Assembly: GCA_037176705.1 (NCBI GenBank)
Contig: CM073907.1
Location: 14,415,001-14,479,000 of the forward strand
DNA length: 64,000 nt
Reading direction: 5' to 3'
From: Molossus alvarezi
Lineage: Eukaryota > Chordata > Mammalia > Chiroptera > Molossidae
The notes beneath the pieces are model-generated. The model searched no databases and was not told the origin of the DNA. It saw nothing but the letters and a program-made list of their open reading frames with translations. Position 1 is the stretch's first letter, and each line of letters begins with the position of its first letter. Below are positions 26,381 to 37,895 of the stretch, piece by piece. The position numbers were made by a program, and so were the translations under genes.

Positions 26381-27358
26381 GCTAGACCAACAATTTACAC
26401 CATACGTGAGAATAGACTCGAAATGGATAAAATACTTAAATGTAACTCGTGAATCCATACAAATTCTAAAACAAAGTGCAGGCAACAAAATTTCTGAGAT
26501 AGACAGAAGAATTTTTACTGATACAACACCTAAGGCAACAGACACATACACGCCAAAAAAAAAAAAAAAAATGAACTCCTGGGACTACATCAAAGTGAAA
26601 ATCTTCTGTACAACAAAAGAAACAACCATCAAAATGGAAAGGGATCCTGCTATGTGGAAGACCATGATCGCAAATGATGCATCAGATAAGGCTTAATTTC
26701 CAAATATATAGAGTGCTTATAAAACTCAACCATAGGAATACTAAGAACCCAATTAAGAAATGGGCAGAGGAACTAAATGGACACCTCTCCAAACAGGACA
26801 TACAAATGGCTAAGAGACATATGAAGAAATGCTCAACATCATTAATCATCAGAGAGATGCAAATTAAAACAATAATGAGATTATCACCTCACACCTGTCA
26901 GAATGGCCGCCATCAAAAATCATCAAACAACAAGTCTTGGTGAGGGTATGGAGAAAGGGGACTCCAGTACACTGCTGGTGGGAATGCAGACTGGAGCAGC
27001 CACTGTGGAAAACAATATGGTGTTACCTCGAAAACTTAAAAATTGAACTTTCATTTGATCCAGTGATTTCACTTCTAGGAATATACCCTAAGAAGCCTAA
27101 TCAACAATCAGAAAGAATATATGTACCCCCATGTTCATAGCAGCACCATTTACAATGGCTAAGATTTGGAAACAGCCCAAATTTCCATCAGTAGATGAAT
27201 GGATAAAAAAGCTGTGGTACATATACACAATAGAGTACTATGCAGCTGTAAGAAAGAAAAATCTTATACTTTGGGACAAAATGGAGGTACCTGGAAAGTA
27301 TACAAGCCAAACAGAGAAAGAAGAGTATTATATGATCTCATTTATCTGTGGAATATAA
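24336..27358 (+). pseudogene. ORF2: L1-B ORF2 with family deletions and altered YADD
   Basis: The aligned start codon is ATT (24,336). The endonuclease is largely deleted (junction near 24,509) and the pre-RT segment is missing (junction near 24,896). The RT active-site motif near 25,625 reads YAND in place of YADD, so a catalytic Asp is lost. The C-terminal part is better preserved: 26,376-26,696, 26,674-26,943, 26,937-27,140 and 27,131-27,358 are open and together read from MKLDQQFTPY to FICGI-stop. Confidence 0.86.
26348..26377 (+). repeat. (AT)15 microsatellite in L1-B ORF2
   Basis: An uninterrupted AT dinucleotide run of about 30 bp sits where other copies have a poly-A run (for example 14,789) in the CKKMKLD codon stretch. 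Confidence 0.95.
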
Positions 27359-27612
27359 TGAAGGTAACAGTCTGAGAAATGGGGTAGTCCCAAAGACCTA
27401 GAAGTGGGGTACAGACTGACAATCCCCACAACAGGGGGGAGTGAGGGAGAGATAAACCACAGAATTTATATGCATGTATGCATGAACAATGGACATAGAC
27501 AAAAAAGCTGGAGACAGGGCAGGGTGGGAGGGGGAGGAAGAATGACTGGGGGGAAACACAGAAACATCTGAAACAAAAGTAAATAAATAAGTAAATTAAT
27601 TAATAATAAAAT

Positions 27613-27756
27613 AAATAAATTACTATATAGATATAAATATAAATGATATCGATAGATTAGATATATAAACACAGATGATATAGATTGATTAGGTATAGAT
27701 ATAGATGATATAGATAAGATATAGATATCGATATCGATATAGATATAGATACGTAT
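27613..27756 (+). repeat. ATAGAT/GATA microsatellite
   Basis: Imperfect TATAGAT repeats with ATCGAT variants lie between the L1-B tail and the MIR-like segment. The position is equivalent to 10,511-10,715 and 22,237-22,376. Confidence 0.85.
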
Positions 27757-27960
27757 GGGGTGTTTCAGATCACGACCAATGTGTCCAGAAATGTAGATTT
27801 TGTGCTCTTTTTACCCTGAATTTTCATGTGTCTTCTCTCAGGACCTCAGTTTTCTATTTTTGAATTTATATTTGGGATGTCATAAAGAGGATGAAGAAAT
27901 CATATGTATTTATATTTAGTGATTCAGTATTATTACAAAAATAAAATTTTATAAAATATT
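27757..27960 (+). other. Non-L1 host segment, MIR-like, copy 3
   Basis: Third copy of the 10,716 segment, beginning GGGGTGTTTCAGATCACG and ending AAAATATT. The MIR-like core reads GGACCTCAGTTTTC here. It precedes another L1-B 5' end. Confidence 0.75.
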
Positions 27961-28779
27961 AAAGTGAAGGAAAAATGGCAGTGGAGTAACTGGAAGCTAC
28001 ATGAACCTCCCTGACAACCAAACTAAAACTACAACAAAAATAAAAACACAACATTGGTAAAAACCAACTGAGAACAGCTGAGAGAACATGTATATCCAAA
28101 ACCAGAAAGAGTATGCCAAATTGAGCTTGGTAGAAACAGTGGAGATGTGATAGAGTAGGCTGGGGGCCCACAAACAATAGCTGAAGGCTGCTTAGGCTGA
28201 GAGAGCAGGGGTTTTAAATAGCACAAAATCAAGTACATCCACTTACTTTGTGCTCCAGCAGAGGGAGGGCTGACTGTAGTGAAAATGGGAGGAGAGAGTC
28301 CAGGGCTCTTGGTTCAGAATGGAGCTGGAGGAAAGGGGACTGGGAGTTTTGTGCTGTTATCAATCCCTCAGAGAACAGCAGCCACCTTATTCAAGGAGCT
28401 TCTTCTCAGAGACATGGGAAAAGCACCACCAGGATGACCTGAAAATGCAAATTGAGGTTCATTACCTTATAGTGTTTGGCATAAGCAAGTATCCCACTCT
28501 CTGGAAATCCTCTTATAACTATGGAATTGTTCATACATCTTAGGGCTACAAATTGAGGTTCATCAAGTATGTGAGACGAATGACTGCCAGGAAAAACTAG
28601 AGGATAAATGAATATTTTCTCGGCCTTCCAATCTACCAAGAAAAATAATCCTTGAGAGTAGTGTTTAACATGAGTACTTTCACACTTATCCAAACCCGGT
28701 AAAGGGAGCCACAACCAGAAAAACACCAACACCCACAAGGACAATTTGGCAAGCTCTGAAACCCACTGAGACAGTCACA

Positions 28780-29648
28780 ATAGGGAAACAAAAAAACAAG
28801 TCCCAAATGAAAGAACAAGATATTCTACAGAAGAAGAGATAAGTGAAATGGATTAAACAAGATATCAGAGCTACAATTAGGAGTCATTTCATGAGGAAGC
28901 TCAACAACATAAGTAAAGAGCTCAAGAACATAAAGTTAAATTGAAAATTAACAAACCAGAAATAAATAATGAAATAGCAGACATAAAGAACACATTGAAA
29001 GCAATAAAAAGCAGTTGAAAGAAAGCCAAGGATTGGATCGGTGAATTAAAAGACAGGGTAGAAAATATCACCCAATAAGAGATCCAAAAAGAATAAAACA
29101 ATTAAAAAACATAAAGACAGCCTAAGAGAACTGTGGGACACCATGACACACAAAAACACACACATCAAAAAATTCCAGGAAAAGAAGAATATGAGCAAGG
29201 GATAGAGAATATATTTGAATAAATCATGTCAGAAAACACTCATAACTTGGTGAAGGAAAATGGCATATACCTTCCAGAAGTACAAAAAGCTTCAACTTTG
29301 AAGAATCCAAAGAGGCCCACATCAAGACACATAATAATTAGCAGGCCAAAATTAAAGAGAGAAATAGAATTTGAAACGTGGCAAGAGATAAGCAACAGAT
29401 TACCCACAGAGAAAACCACATAACCTTATCAGCTGAATGCTCAACAAAAACACTGCTGGACAGAGGAGAAAGTCATGAAGTGATCATGGTAAGGAAAAAA
29501 AACGATATGAATCCAAGACTACTCTATCCAACAAGACAATCACTGAAAATAGAAGGTGAAATAAAGGAAGAACTTCCCAGACAAAAAGGCTAACAGAATA
29601 TGTTAGCAACAACCAGCTCTCTAAGAAATGTGAAAAGGGGTGCTGTAA
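28780..29648 (+). pseudogene. ORF1: L1-B ORF1, broken
   Basis: The start codon is destroyed by an inserted A (CACAATAGGGAAAC). Readable parts are the coiled-coil region near 28,850-29,070 and the RRM/C-terminal frames at 29,226-29,423 (SENTHNLVKENGIYLPE) and 29,378-29,593. Frameshifts lie near 29,390 and 29,490. Confidence 0.82.
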
Positions 29649-29693
29649 TAAGCAGAGGAAATAGGAAGAGAAATGTAACCACAATAAATAAAA

Positions 29694-30655
29694 ATTGCAG
29701 TAAATAAGTACATATCGATAATTGCCTTAAACACAAATAGATTAAACACTCCTATGAAAAGACATAGAATAGCTGAATAGATAAGAATGCATAGCTCAAA
29801 TATATGTTGTTTAGAAGGGACCCACCTCACAACAAAAGACTTACATAGGTAGAAAGTGAAGAGATGGGAAACTAGAAATAAATTACAAAAAAATACACAA
29901 AAACTTTTGAACACATAAAGACTAAATAGCATGTTATTAAACAATGAATGGGTTCACAAGGAGATCAAGAAAAAGTTAAAAACTTCATGGAAACCAATGA
30001 AAATGAACACACAGCAACACAAAATCAATGGGATTCAGTGATAGTCGTCCTGAAAGGGAAGTTTATACCATACATGTCTACCTCAGGAAACTAGATTTTC
30101 TAATTGACTATCTCACATCAGAACTTAAATAACTAGAGACAAAAGCAAACAAGCAAACAGAAAACAAAACAAAACAAAACAAAACAGAGTAAGTAGTAGA
30201 AAATGAATAGCAAAGATCACAGCACAAATAGTCAACATACTGACTAAGAAAAATTCAAAAGATGAACAAATGGACAAATCTCTAGAAATACATAGTATCC
30301 CAGAACTGAACGGGAAAGAGATAGAAAACTTGAACAGACCAATCACAACTAAGAAAATTTAAGATATAACCAAGATTCTTTCAGCAAACAAAAGCCCTGG
30401 CTCCAAAGGCTTCACGGGGGAGTTTTACTGAACATTCAAGGAACTAACACCCATTCTTTTCAAACTATTTCAATAAATCCACCAAGATGGAACACTTCTA
30501 AACACACTTTATGAGGCCAGCATAATCCCAATTCCCAACCCAGACTAAGACACTACAAACAAAAGAAAACTACAGGCCAATATCCCTGATTAACACAGAT
30601 GTTAAAATTCTTAACAAAATATTAGTAAATCAAATCCAGCAATGTATCAAACACA
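29694..30655 (+). pseudogene. ORF2: L1-B ORF2 5' part, deleted and truncated
   Basis: The aligned start is ATT (29,694). Both family deletions are present. The remnant ends in the RT fingers region, after YRPISL-like sequence near 30,570-30,590, at the join with KCNK1-like DNA. No catalytic motif of either the endonuclease or the RT remains. Confidence 0.82.
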
Positions 30656-30764
30656 CACCCAAGTGAGGTCATGAGGCCACTTCACCAGCTTCAGACTCTA
30701 CCAGCCTGCCCTTTGAGAGGCCCCACAGGTGAAGCTCAGGGAGGGGCCGGTGGCCAGGCTGGAG

Positions 30765-31075
30765 GGGCTGGTGACACTGGAGTAGGGGCATGTGGGACGG
30801 AGGGGCTGGGGACACCAGGGAGGTAGCAGGCTGGGCAGAGGGGCTGGTGACACCAGAGAGGGAGCAGGTTTGGCGGAGGGTCTGGTGACACAGGGGTGGG
30901 GGCAGCCGGGGCATTTGGGCTGCTGCCACTGAAGAGGGGGCAGGAGGGGTGGAGGGGCTAGTGACACCTGGGTGGGGACTGGTGGGGCGTAGGGGTTGGT
31001 GACTCCAGGGAGGGAGCAGGCAGGGCGGAGGGGCTGGTGACACCGGGGTGGGGGCAGGCAGGATGGGGCACTGGA
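30765..31075 (-). repeat. ~39-bp minisatellite in KCNK1-like intron, copy 1
   Basis: About eight imperfect units with consensus near GGGGCTGGTGACACC-GGGTGGGGGCAGG-GGGGCGGA. Because 39 bp is 13 codons, long Pro-rich open frames exist here on the minus strand (for example 31,247-30,669). They are by-products of the repeat and are not genes. Confidence 0.88.
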
Positions 31076-31136
31076 GAAGCATGAGGTGGGAAGCACGATG
31101 TGTAGCGGACGAGGTGCACGGCCACTGGGATCCTAC

Positions 31137-31494
31137 CTGTGGTGGAGCACACGGTGCTGGCGAAGGAGAGCGCATAGATGAAGTCCAGTATCCAGTGGCC
31201 TGAGGCATTGCTGAGCACGGACATGCCATAGCTGCTGCCTCCAGCACCCGGCCCAGGACCTGCTCAAGCTGCGGCTAGGACAGGCTTTCGCGCTCCAGGA
31301 GGCGCATCTTCAGCTTGTGCAGCTCCTGGCACAGCAGGTCCTCCCAGGGCAGTGACACTTTTGAGAGACCAGGGTGCTGAAGACCAGGCAGAGCAGGTAG
31401 CCAAGCACCAGAAGCCAAAGCAAAGGTCGAGCAAGGCACCAACAAGGTGCACGCAGGAGCTGCAGGTCACCTGGGTCCTGAAGGATCTTCCCAT
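31137..31494 (-). pseudogene. KCNK1: KCNK1-like exon 1, copy 1
   Basis: Read on the minus strand, a start ATG at 31,494 opens a KCNK1-like N-terminus (SSCVHLV) and the first transmembrane segment (LVLGYLLCLVFSTLV, one frame over). Next come the extracellular cap helix (EDLL-QELHKLK...LEQVLGRVLEAA), then VLSNASGHW-LDF and FASTV-STTG at the first pore helix. The exon ends at 31,137, where ACAG|GTAGGA forms a donor site inside the pore glycine codon, matching the conserved K2P intron position. It has frameshifts after the first TM and at the VLEAA/GMSV point, and a TAG after ESLS. It is non-functional. Confidence 0.83.
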
Positions 31495-31762
31495 GCCTGA
31501 GCCAGAGCAGAGCAGACCTCTCAGCTTGCCTGTGTCTGCCTCTGGCCTCACCCTGCCTTTGGCCCACCCCGCCTCTCACACCCCCAAACCCAAAATAGAA
31601 GGTGAAATGTAAAGCATTCCATGCAAATAAAAAACAAAAACAAATAAACAACAAAAGACAAGGGAACATATTAGCACCAATCTAGCACTCCAAGAAATGC
31701 CAAAAGAACTGCTGTAATAAGTATAAGAAATAGAAAGAGAAACATGACCATAACAAATAAAG

Positions 31763-33407
31763 ATGGCAATAAATAAGTACTCATCAATAATAACCTTAAA
31801 TGTAAATTGATTGAACACTCTGATCAAAAGACACAGAGACACTGAATGGATAAGAAAGCATGACTCATATATATGTTGTTTACAATAGATCCAACTCACA
31901 AAAAAAGACTCACATAGTTTGAAAGTGAAAGGATGGAATTTTACAAGCAAGCTGAAAAAAATAAAATAAACAACAACATAAAAACCTGGGGTAGCAATAC
32001 TTCTATTTGATAAAATATACTTCAAAATGAAGGCCATAAATAGAGGCAAAGAAGGTCTCTACATAACATTGAAAAGATCTATCCAACAGGAACAGGAGAA
32101 TATTACCTTAGTAAACATATATGCACCCAATGAAGGAATACAGATACTATGTAAAACTTGGGGAGAATTCAAAGAAAAAATAAAAAGCAACACAATCATA
32201 GCAGGAGACTTCAACAACCCGCTGACATCACTAAATCGATCATCTAGACAAAAATTTAACAATGAATCAGAGACTTTAAATTAAGTACAAGATCAAATGG
32301 ATTTAATAAATATTTTCATAGAATTACACCACAAAACTGCTTAATTCACATTCTTCTAAAGGGCACAGGGGACATCCTCAAAGGCAGACCATATATTAGG
32401 ACACAAAGTAAGTCTCTTCAAGTTCAAGAAGATTGAAAAGAACAAATAAAGTATCTTCTCAGATCACAATGGCATAAAAGTAGCAGTTAATTACAATGAA
32501 AACACTCCAACCCAAGGAGGCTAAATATTATGTTATTAAACTATGAATGCGTTACCAAGGAGATCAAGGAAGATTTTTAAAACTTCCTGAAAACCTCCCT
32601 GACTGGTTTGACTCAACGGTTAGAATGTCGGCTTGTGGACCAGAGAGTCCTACGTTTGGTACTCGCTAAGGGCGCGTGCTTCAGTTTATTTACTCTCCAA
32701 ACTTGTCTGGGGTCATATGTGTGGCAACCAGTCAAAAAGTCTCTCTCACATCGATGTTTTTCTCTCTCTATTTCTCTCTTCCTCCTACTCTATCTGAAGA
32801 TAAATGCAAACCTGTCCAGAGGTGAGGATAGGAAAAGAAAAAAAGAAAAACTTCCTGGAGAACAATAAAAATGAAAACACAACAACACAAAATCTGTGGG
32901 ATGCAGCAAAAGCAGTCTTGAGAGGACAGTTCATAGCACTACATGCCTACTTCCAAAAACAGAAAACTTTCTAATTGACTATCTAACCCTACAACTTAAA
33001 GAACGAGAATATAAAGAAAAAGAAATCCAGAGCAAGTAGGAGGAAATAAATAGAAAAATTCGGAGTGAAAATAAATGACATAGAAACTAAAAAACAATTC
33101 AAAAGATCAATGAAATAAAGAGCTGGTTCCTTAAAATAAATAAACAAGACTGATGGACCCTTAGCCAGACTCATCAGGAAACAAAAAAAGGATCCAAATA
33201 AACAAATTCAGATAAGAAAGAGGAGAAGTAACAACTGACACCACAGAAAAACAGGATTGTTTTAAAATGCTATGAACAATTATATGCCAAGAAATTGGTC
33301 AATGTAGGACAAACTCACAAATTTGTAGAATCATACAGTCTCCCAAAACAGAACCTGGAAGAGACAGAAAACTTCAACAGACTAATAACAACTAAGAAAA
33401 TTGGACA
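31763..33407 (+). pseudogene. ORF2: L1-C ORF2 5' part, broken
   Basis: The start ATG at 31,763 is in the usual ATGGCAATAAATAAGTAC context. Endonuclease parts are visible: DKIYFKMKAINRGKEGLY near 32,005, LVNIYAPN near 32,110 and AGDFNNPLTSLN near 32,200. SDHNGIK is near 32,457. The frame is broken by a TAA at 32,282, by the SINE and by further stops. The piece ends before the RT catalytic core. Confidence 0.82.
32596..32846 (+). mobile_element. VES-like SINE, copy 1 (in L1-C)
   Basis: The element has a tRNA-derived head with A-box-like GACTCAACGGTTAGAATG and a B-box-like region (decayed), a TCGATGTTTTTCTCTC body and an A-rich tail. It is flanked by an ~15-bp duplication (AAACTTCCTG-AAAC left, AAACTTCCTGGAGAAC right). 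The same insertion at the same L1 position occurs at 41,069 and 55,841. VES is a bat-specific SINE family. Confidence 0.85.
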
Positions 33408-33736
33408 CTGAAATGCTAATTGAGGCCCATTAACAACCTGCATCTGCCCCACCCTCGGGAAATCCTCTTCATCTGAGCAACTGAGGAAGTTTTTTATTCA
33501 AATGAGAAGCCAAGGCTCTTCAGGTAACTGCTACTGATAGCCTCCAGGCAAAAAGCTAAAGGGTAACTGTACCATTCCCTGGGTTACTTTAACCAGGAAA
33601 GTAAGACTTGACAGTGGTGTATAACATGGGTCCTCCCTCGTACATCCAAAACGAGAAGGGGGAGCCATGAACAGCAGCATACCAACACCAACAGGGAAAA
33701 TTTGTCACGATCCAAAGCCCATTGTGATAGCCAAAA

Positions 33737-34657
33737 TGGTAAAACACAGAAATAAAAGCCAAATGAAAGAACAAGAGACCTCTACCTAAGGGAAGATAAA
33801 TGAGCAGCAGTTAAGCAAGTTAACAGAAACAGAATTCAGAGCCATGATCTTGAGGTAGCTCAACAGCATCTGTAAGGACATGAGCAACATCAGTAAAGAC
33901 ATAGAAATGTGGACAATCAAGCAGTAGGAAACTAAAAACCACCAAGAAGAAATGAAGAATGACATATTTCTGGAATGACATATCAGAAATAAAAAACACA
34001 TTGGGAGATCTAAATAGCAGAGTAGAGGAAGCTGAAGACTGGATTAGTGAATTAGAAGATAGGGTAGAAAAAATTCTACCAATCAGAAAATCAAAAAAAA
34101 AATTGAAAATCAGGAAGGCGGCTTAAAAGAACTGTGGGACAACTAGAAATATAATAACGTTCACATCATAGGAGTCCCCGAAGAACAAGAAAATGAGCAA
34201 GGGTTAGAGATATATTTGAAGAAATAGCAAGAAAAAACTTCCATAATTTGGTGAAGGAAGAAAGCATTCAAGTTCAAGAAGCACAGACAGCCCCAAGTAA
34301 GAAGAACCCAAACAGGCACACACCAAGACACAAAGTAATCAAAATGCCAAAAATTAAAGACAAAGAGAGAATCCTAAAAGCAGCAAGACATAAGCAACAG
34401 GTTACCTGCAAAGGAAACCCCATAAGGCTCTCAGCTGACTTCTCACAAGAAACACTACAGGCCAGAAGGGAATGGCATGAGGTAATCAAGGTCATGAGAA
34501 ACAAGGATCTGAATCCAAGACTACTCTACCCAGCAAGGCTATCATTCAAAATAGAAGGTCAAATAAAGAGCTTCCCCAACAACAACAACAAAAAAGGCTA
34601 AGGGAACACATTAGCACCAAACCAGCACTGCAAGAAATGTTAAAAGGACTGCAGTAA
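33737..34657 (+). pseudogene. ORF1: L1-A' ORF1, broken
   Basis: The start ATG is at 33,737 in the context AGCCAAAATGGTAAAACAC. The coiled-coil region is visible near 33,850-34,080 and contains a ~15-bp internal duplication (GAATGACATAT repeated near 33,957). The C-terminal half is open at 34,248-34,601 (RHKVIKMPKIKDKERILKAAR to SFKIEGQIKSF). The normal stop is TAA at 34,655. Stops and frameshifts occur near 33,927 and 34,215. Confidence 0.85.
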
Positions 34658-34702
34658 TTAGAAGGAGAAAAGGGAAGAAAAACAGAACCACATTAAACAA
34701 AA

Positions 34703-37661
34703 ATGGAAATAAATCAACACATATCAATAATCACCTTAAATGTAAATAGATTAAATGCTCCAATAAAATGACAGAGAGTAGCTGATTGGATAAGAAAGCA
34801 TGACTCATCTATATGTTGTATACAAGAGACAGACCTGACAACAAAAGACTCACATAAGTTGAAAGTGAAGGGATGGAAAAAAAATCTTCAATGCAAATGG
34901 AAAGGAAAAAAAAGCTGGGGTAGCAATACTCATATCTGAAAAAATAGATTTCAAAATGAAGACCATAACTGGAGACAAAGAAGGCCATTACATAATATTG
35001 AAAAAAATCTATCCAACAGCAAGATATAACCATGAAAAACATATATGCACCCAATATAGGTGCACCAAAATATATTAAACATCTTCGGGAAGACTTCAAA
35101 GGAGAAATCGATAGAAATACAATCATAGCAGGGGACTTCAACAACACGGTGACATCACTGGATAAATCCTCTAGACAAAAAATTAGCAAGGAAACAGAGA
35201 CTCTAAATGAAGCACTAGACCAAATGGATTTAATAGATATTTACAGAGAATTACACACCATAACTACAAAACTCACATTCTTCTCAGGTGCACATGGGAC
35301 ATTCTCAAAGACAGACCACATGATAGAACACAAACTAAGTCTCTACAAGTTCAAAATGACTGAAATTATATCAAGCATCTTCTATGATCACACTTGCATG
35401 AAACTAGAAATCAATTGCAACAAGAACAGGCAAAGGCATTTGAACACATGGAAGCTAAATAGCATGTTATTAAACAATGAATGGGTCAAGGTGGAGATCA
35501 AGGAAGAAACTAAAAACTTTCTGGAATCCAATGAAAATGAACAAACAACAACAACAAAAAAACACCTATGGAATACAGCAAAAGCAGTTCTGAGAAGGGT
35601 GTTCATAGCACTACAGGCCTACCTCAAGAAGCAAGAAAAATCTCTAATTGACTATCTAAACTCACAACTTGAAAAACTAGAATGGAAACAAACAAACAAA
35701 CAAAACCCTAGGGTAAGTAGAAGGAAGGAAATAACAAAGATTAGAGAAAAAATAAATGACATAGAGACCAAAAAATACAATTCAAAGGATCAATAAAACA
35801 AAGAGCTTGTTTTTCAAAAAGATAAAAAAGATTGAGGGACCCTTAGCTAGACTCACCAAGAAACAAAGAGAGAGAACCCAAATACACAATATCAGAAATG
35901 AAAGAGAACAAGTAACAAGTGATACCACAGAAATACTGAAGATCGTTAACAACTACTATAAAAAATTATATGGAAACCAATTCGACAATCTAACCGAATT
36001 GGACAAACTCCTAGAAACATATAGTTTCCCAAAACTGAACCGGGAAGAGATAGAAAACTTGAACAGACCAATAACAACAGAAGAAATTTAATATATAATC
36101 AAGACTCTCCCAACAAACAACAGCCCTGGCCCAGATGGCTTCATAGGGTAGTTTTACCGAACATTCAAAAAAGAACTAACACCCATTCTCCTCAAATTAT
36201 TTCAAAAAATACAAGAAGAAGGAAGACTTCCAAACTCATTTTATGAGGCCAGAATAATTCTAATTCCAAAACCAGAAGAAGACATTACAAAGAAAGAAAT
36301 TACCGGCCATTATCCCTGATGAACAGAGATGACAAAATCCTACACAAAATACAAGCAAATCAGATCCAGCAACACATCAAAATAATTATTTACCATGACT
36401 AAGTGGAATTCATCCCAAGGATGCTAGGCTGGTACAATATTTGCAAATCTAAAAATATGATACACCACATAAACAGAATGAAGAATAAAATCCACATGAT
36501 CATATCAATAGATGCCAAAAAAGCCTTCGACAAAATCCAGCATCCATTTCTGACAAAAAGGCTCAGCAGTGTGGGAATAGAGAGATCATATCTAGACATA
36601 ATAAAGGCCATATATGAAGACCAATAGCCAACATTATACTCAATGGGCAGAAACTAAAAGCATTTCCCTAAAGAACAGAAAAAAGACAGGGATGCCCACT
36701 TATTGAACATAGTACTGAAAGGCTTCCCACAGCAATCAGACAGGAAGAAAAAAATAAAAGGGTTCCAAATTGGAAAGGAGAAAGTGAAAGTGTCATTATT
36801 CGCAGAAAACATGATACTATACGTAGAAAACCACAAAGACTCTATCAAATATTTACCAGACTTAAAAAATAAATTTGGCAAACTCACAAGCTTCTGCACA
36901 GCAAAAGAAACCACCACCAAAATAGAAAGGCAAGCCACCGTATGGGAGGACATAATTGCCAATGATATATCAAATAAGTGGTTAATTTAAAAAATATATA
37001 GAGTACACATACAACTCAACAAAAGAAAGCCAAAGAACCCAATTAAAAAATGGGCAGAGGAACTAAAGAGACACCGCTCCAAACAGGATATACAAATGGC
37101 TAAGAGACATATGAAGAAATGCTCAACAGCACTACTCATCAGAGAGATGCAAATTATCCAACACTGAGATATCACCACACACCTGTCAGAATGGCCGCCA
37201 TCAATAAATCATCAAACTGCGAGTTTGGCGAGGGTGTGGAGTAAGGAAACTCCAGTACGCTGCTGGTGGGAATGCAGACTGGTGTAACCACTATGGAAAA
37301 CAATATGGTGTTACCTCAAAAACTTAAAAATTGAACTTCCATTTGACCAGTGATCCCACTTCAAGGAATATAACCTAAGAAGCCTGAAACACCCATTAGA
37401 AAGAATATGTGTACCCCCAGGTTTGTAGCAGCACTATTTACAATAGCTAAGATCTGGACACAGCCCAAGAGTCCATCAGTAGACAAAAGGATAAAAGAGC
37501 TGTGGTTCATATACACAATGGAGTACTATGCAGATATAAGAAAGGAAGATCTCTTATCCTTTGAGAATACACGGAGGGACCTGGAAAGTATTATCTTGAG
37601 CAAAACATGCCAAACAGAGAGAGACAAGTATCATATGATCTCACTTATTTGTGCAATATAA
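34703..37661 (+). pseudogene. ORF2: L1-A' ORF2 with ~1.1-kb deletion
   Basis: The start ATG is at 34,703. The endonuclease region is fairly well preserved in the frame 35,032-35,796, with [45 protein letters not shown] and a SDH motif altered to YDHTCM. RT parts include RPITTEEI near 36,070, [16 protein letters not shown] near 36,510 and an altered FAEN in place of FADD near 36,800. ORF2 then jumps to the [15 protein letters not shown] block. The C-terminus reads to ISLICAI-stop at 37,661. Confidence 0.86.
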
Positions 37662-37895
37662 TGAACATAACAGTCTGAGGAATGGGGTAGTCCCAGAAAC
37701 GTAGAAGTGGGGCACAGACTGACAATACCCAGAATAGGGGGTGCTGGGGGAGAGATAAACCACAGAACTTATATGCATGTATTCATGAACAATGCACATG
37801 GACAACAAAGCTGGGGACAGGGCAGTGAGGGAAGGGGAAAGGGAATCAGTGGGGGGCGGGTCAAACATTTTTAACCAAAATAAATAAATTAATTA

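Larger units (their letters stand above)
22576..27612 (+). mobile_element. L1-B, most complete copy
   Basis: This is the only L1-B here with 5'UTR, ORF1, ORF2 and 3'UTR uninterrupted by other elements (about 5.0 kb). It lies between the MIR-like segment and a GATA array, so 22,377-27,756 is one complete 5.4-kb tandem unit. The two family deletions are at about 24,509 and 24,896. Smaller private deletions occur near 25,365-25,450. Confidence 0.9.
27961..30655 (+). mobile_element. L1-B cut off by the KCNK1-like block
   Basis: The element has its 5'UTR, ORF1 and the first part of ORF2. ORF2 stops at AATGTATCAAACACA (about 30,655), where the GC-rich KCNK1-like block begins. The same fusion point is seen at 38,614 and 54,062. 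L1-B deletions are at about 29,867 and 30,260. Confidence 0.88.
30656..31591 (-). pseudogene. KCNK1: KCNK1-like genomic block, copy 1 (exon 1 plus start of intron 1)
   Basis: This GC-rich block of about 936 bp is embedded in AT-rich L1. KCNK1 (TWIK-1) is a two-pore-domain potassium channel of the plasma membrane. Read on the minus strand, the block runs from upstream sequence through exon 1 (31,494-31,137) into intron 1 with a minisatellite. The intron and splice donor show that it is copied genomic DNA and not a processed retrocopy. Homology to KCNK1 is from recalled family sequence; KCNK6 and KCNK7 fit worse at the VLSNASG-W-DF and FASTV-STTG motifs. Confidence 0.82.
31592..33407 (+). mobile_element. 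L1-C fragment with VES insertion, copy 1
   Basis: L1 sequence begins at AAAATAGAAGGTGAAATG, near the 3' end of ORF1, directly after the KCNK1-like block. It continues into ORF2 and is interrupted by a VES SINE (32,596-32,846). It ends at about 33,407, fused to the 5'UTR of an L1-A'. Equivalent pieces are at 40,076 and 54,849. Confidence 0.87.
33408..37895 (+). mobile_element. L1-A' with truncated 5'UTR and internal ORF2 deletion
   Basis: The element starts in the 5'UTR (CTGAAATGCTAATTGAGG) immediately after L1-C and contains ORF1, ORF2 and a 3'UTR with an A/T-rich tail at about 37,895. About 1.1 kb of ORF2 is missing at about 36,882, where AATTTGGCAAA joins CTCACAAGCTTCTGC. It shares private changes with the L1-A' at 56,959, including a stop in CATGACTAAGTGG (36,396 area). 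Confidence 0.87.

Noticed and set aside
30669..31247. A 192-codon Pro-rich open frame on the minus strand, and similar frames at 38,608-39,132 and 54,033-54,481
   Set aside because: They result from the 39-bp minisatellite, whose unit is a multiple of three, read through from KCNK1-like exon sequence in shifted frames. The three copies differ in frame and repeat number, which does not fit a conserved protein.
30656..31591. Processed KCNK1 retropseudogene made by L1
   Set aside because: The exon continues past the GT donor into intron sequence in all three copies, there is no poly-A tail, and the downstream exons are absent.
32596..32846. tRNA-like A and B boxes as a possible tRNA gene
   Set aside because: The tRNA-like head is followed by a SINE body and an A-rich tail, with flanking duplication. 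The acceptor stem does not close, and the same insertion is repeated in three units.
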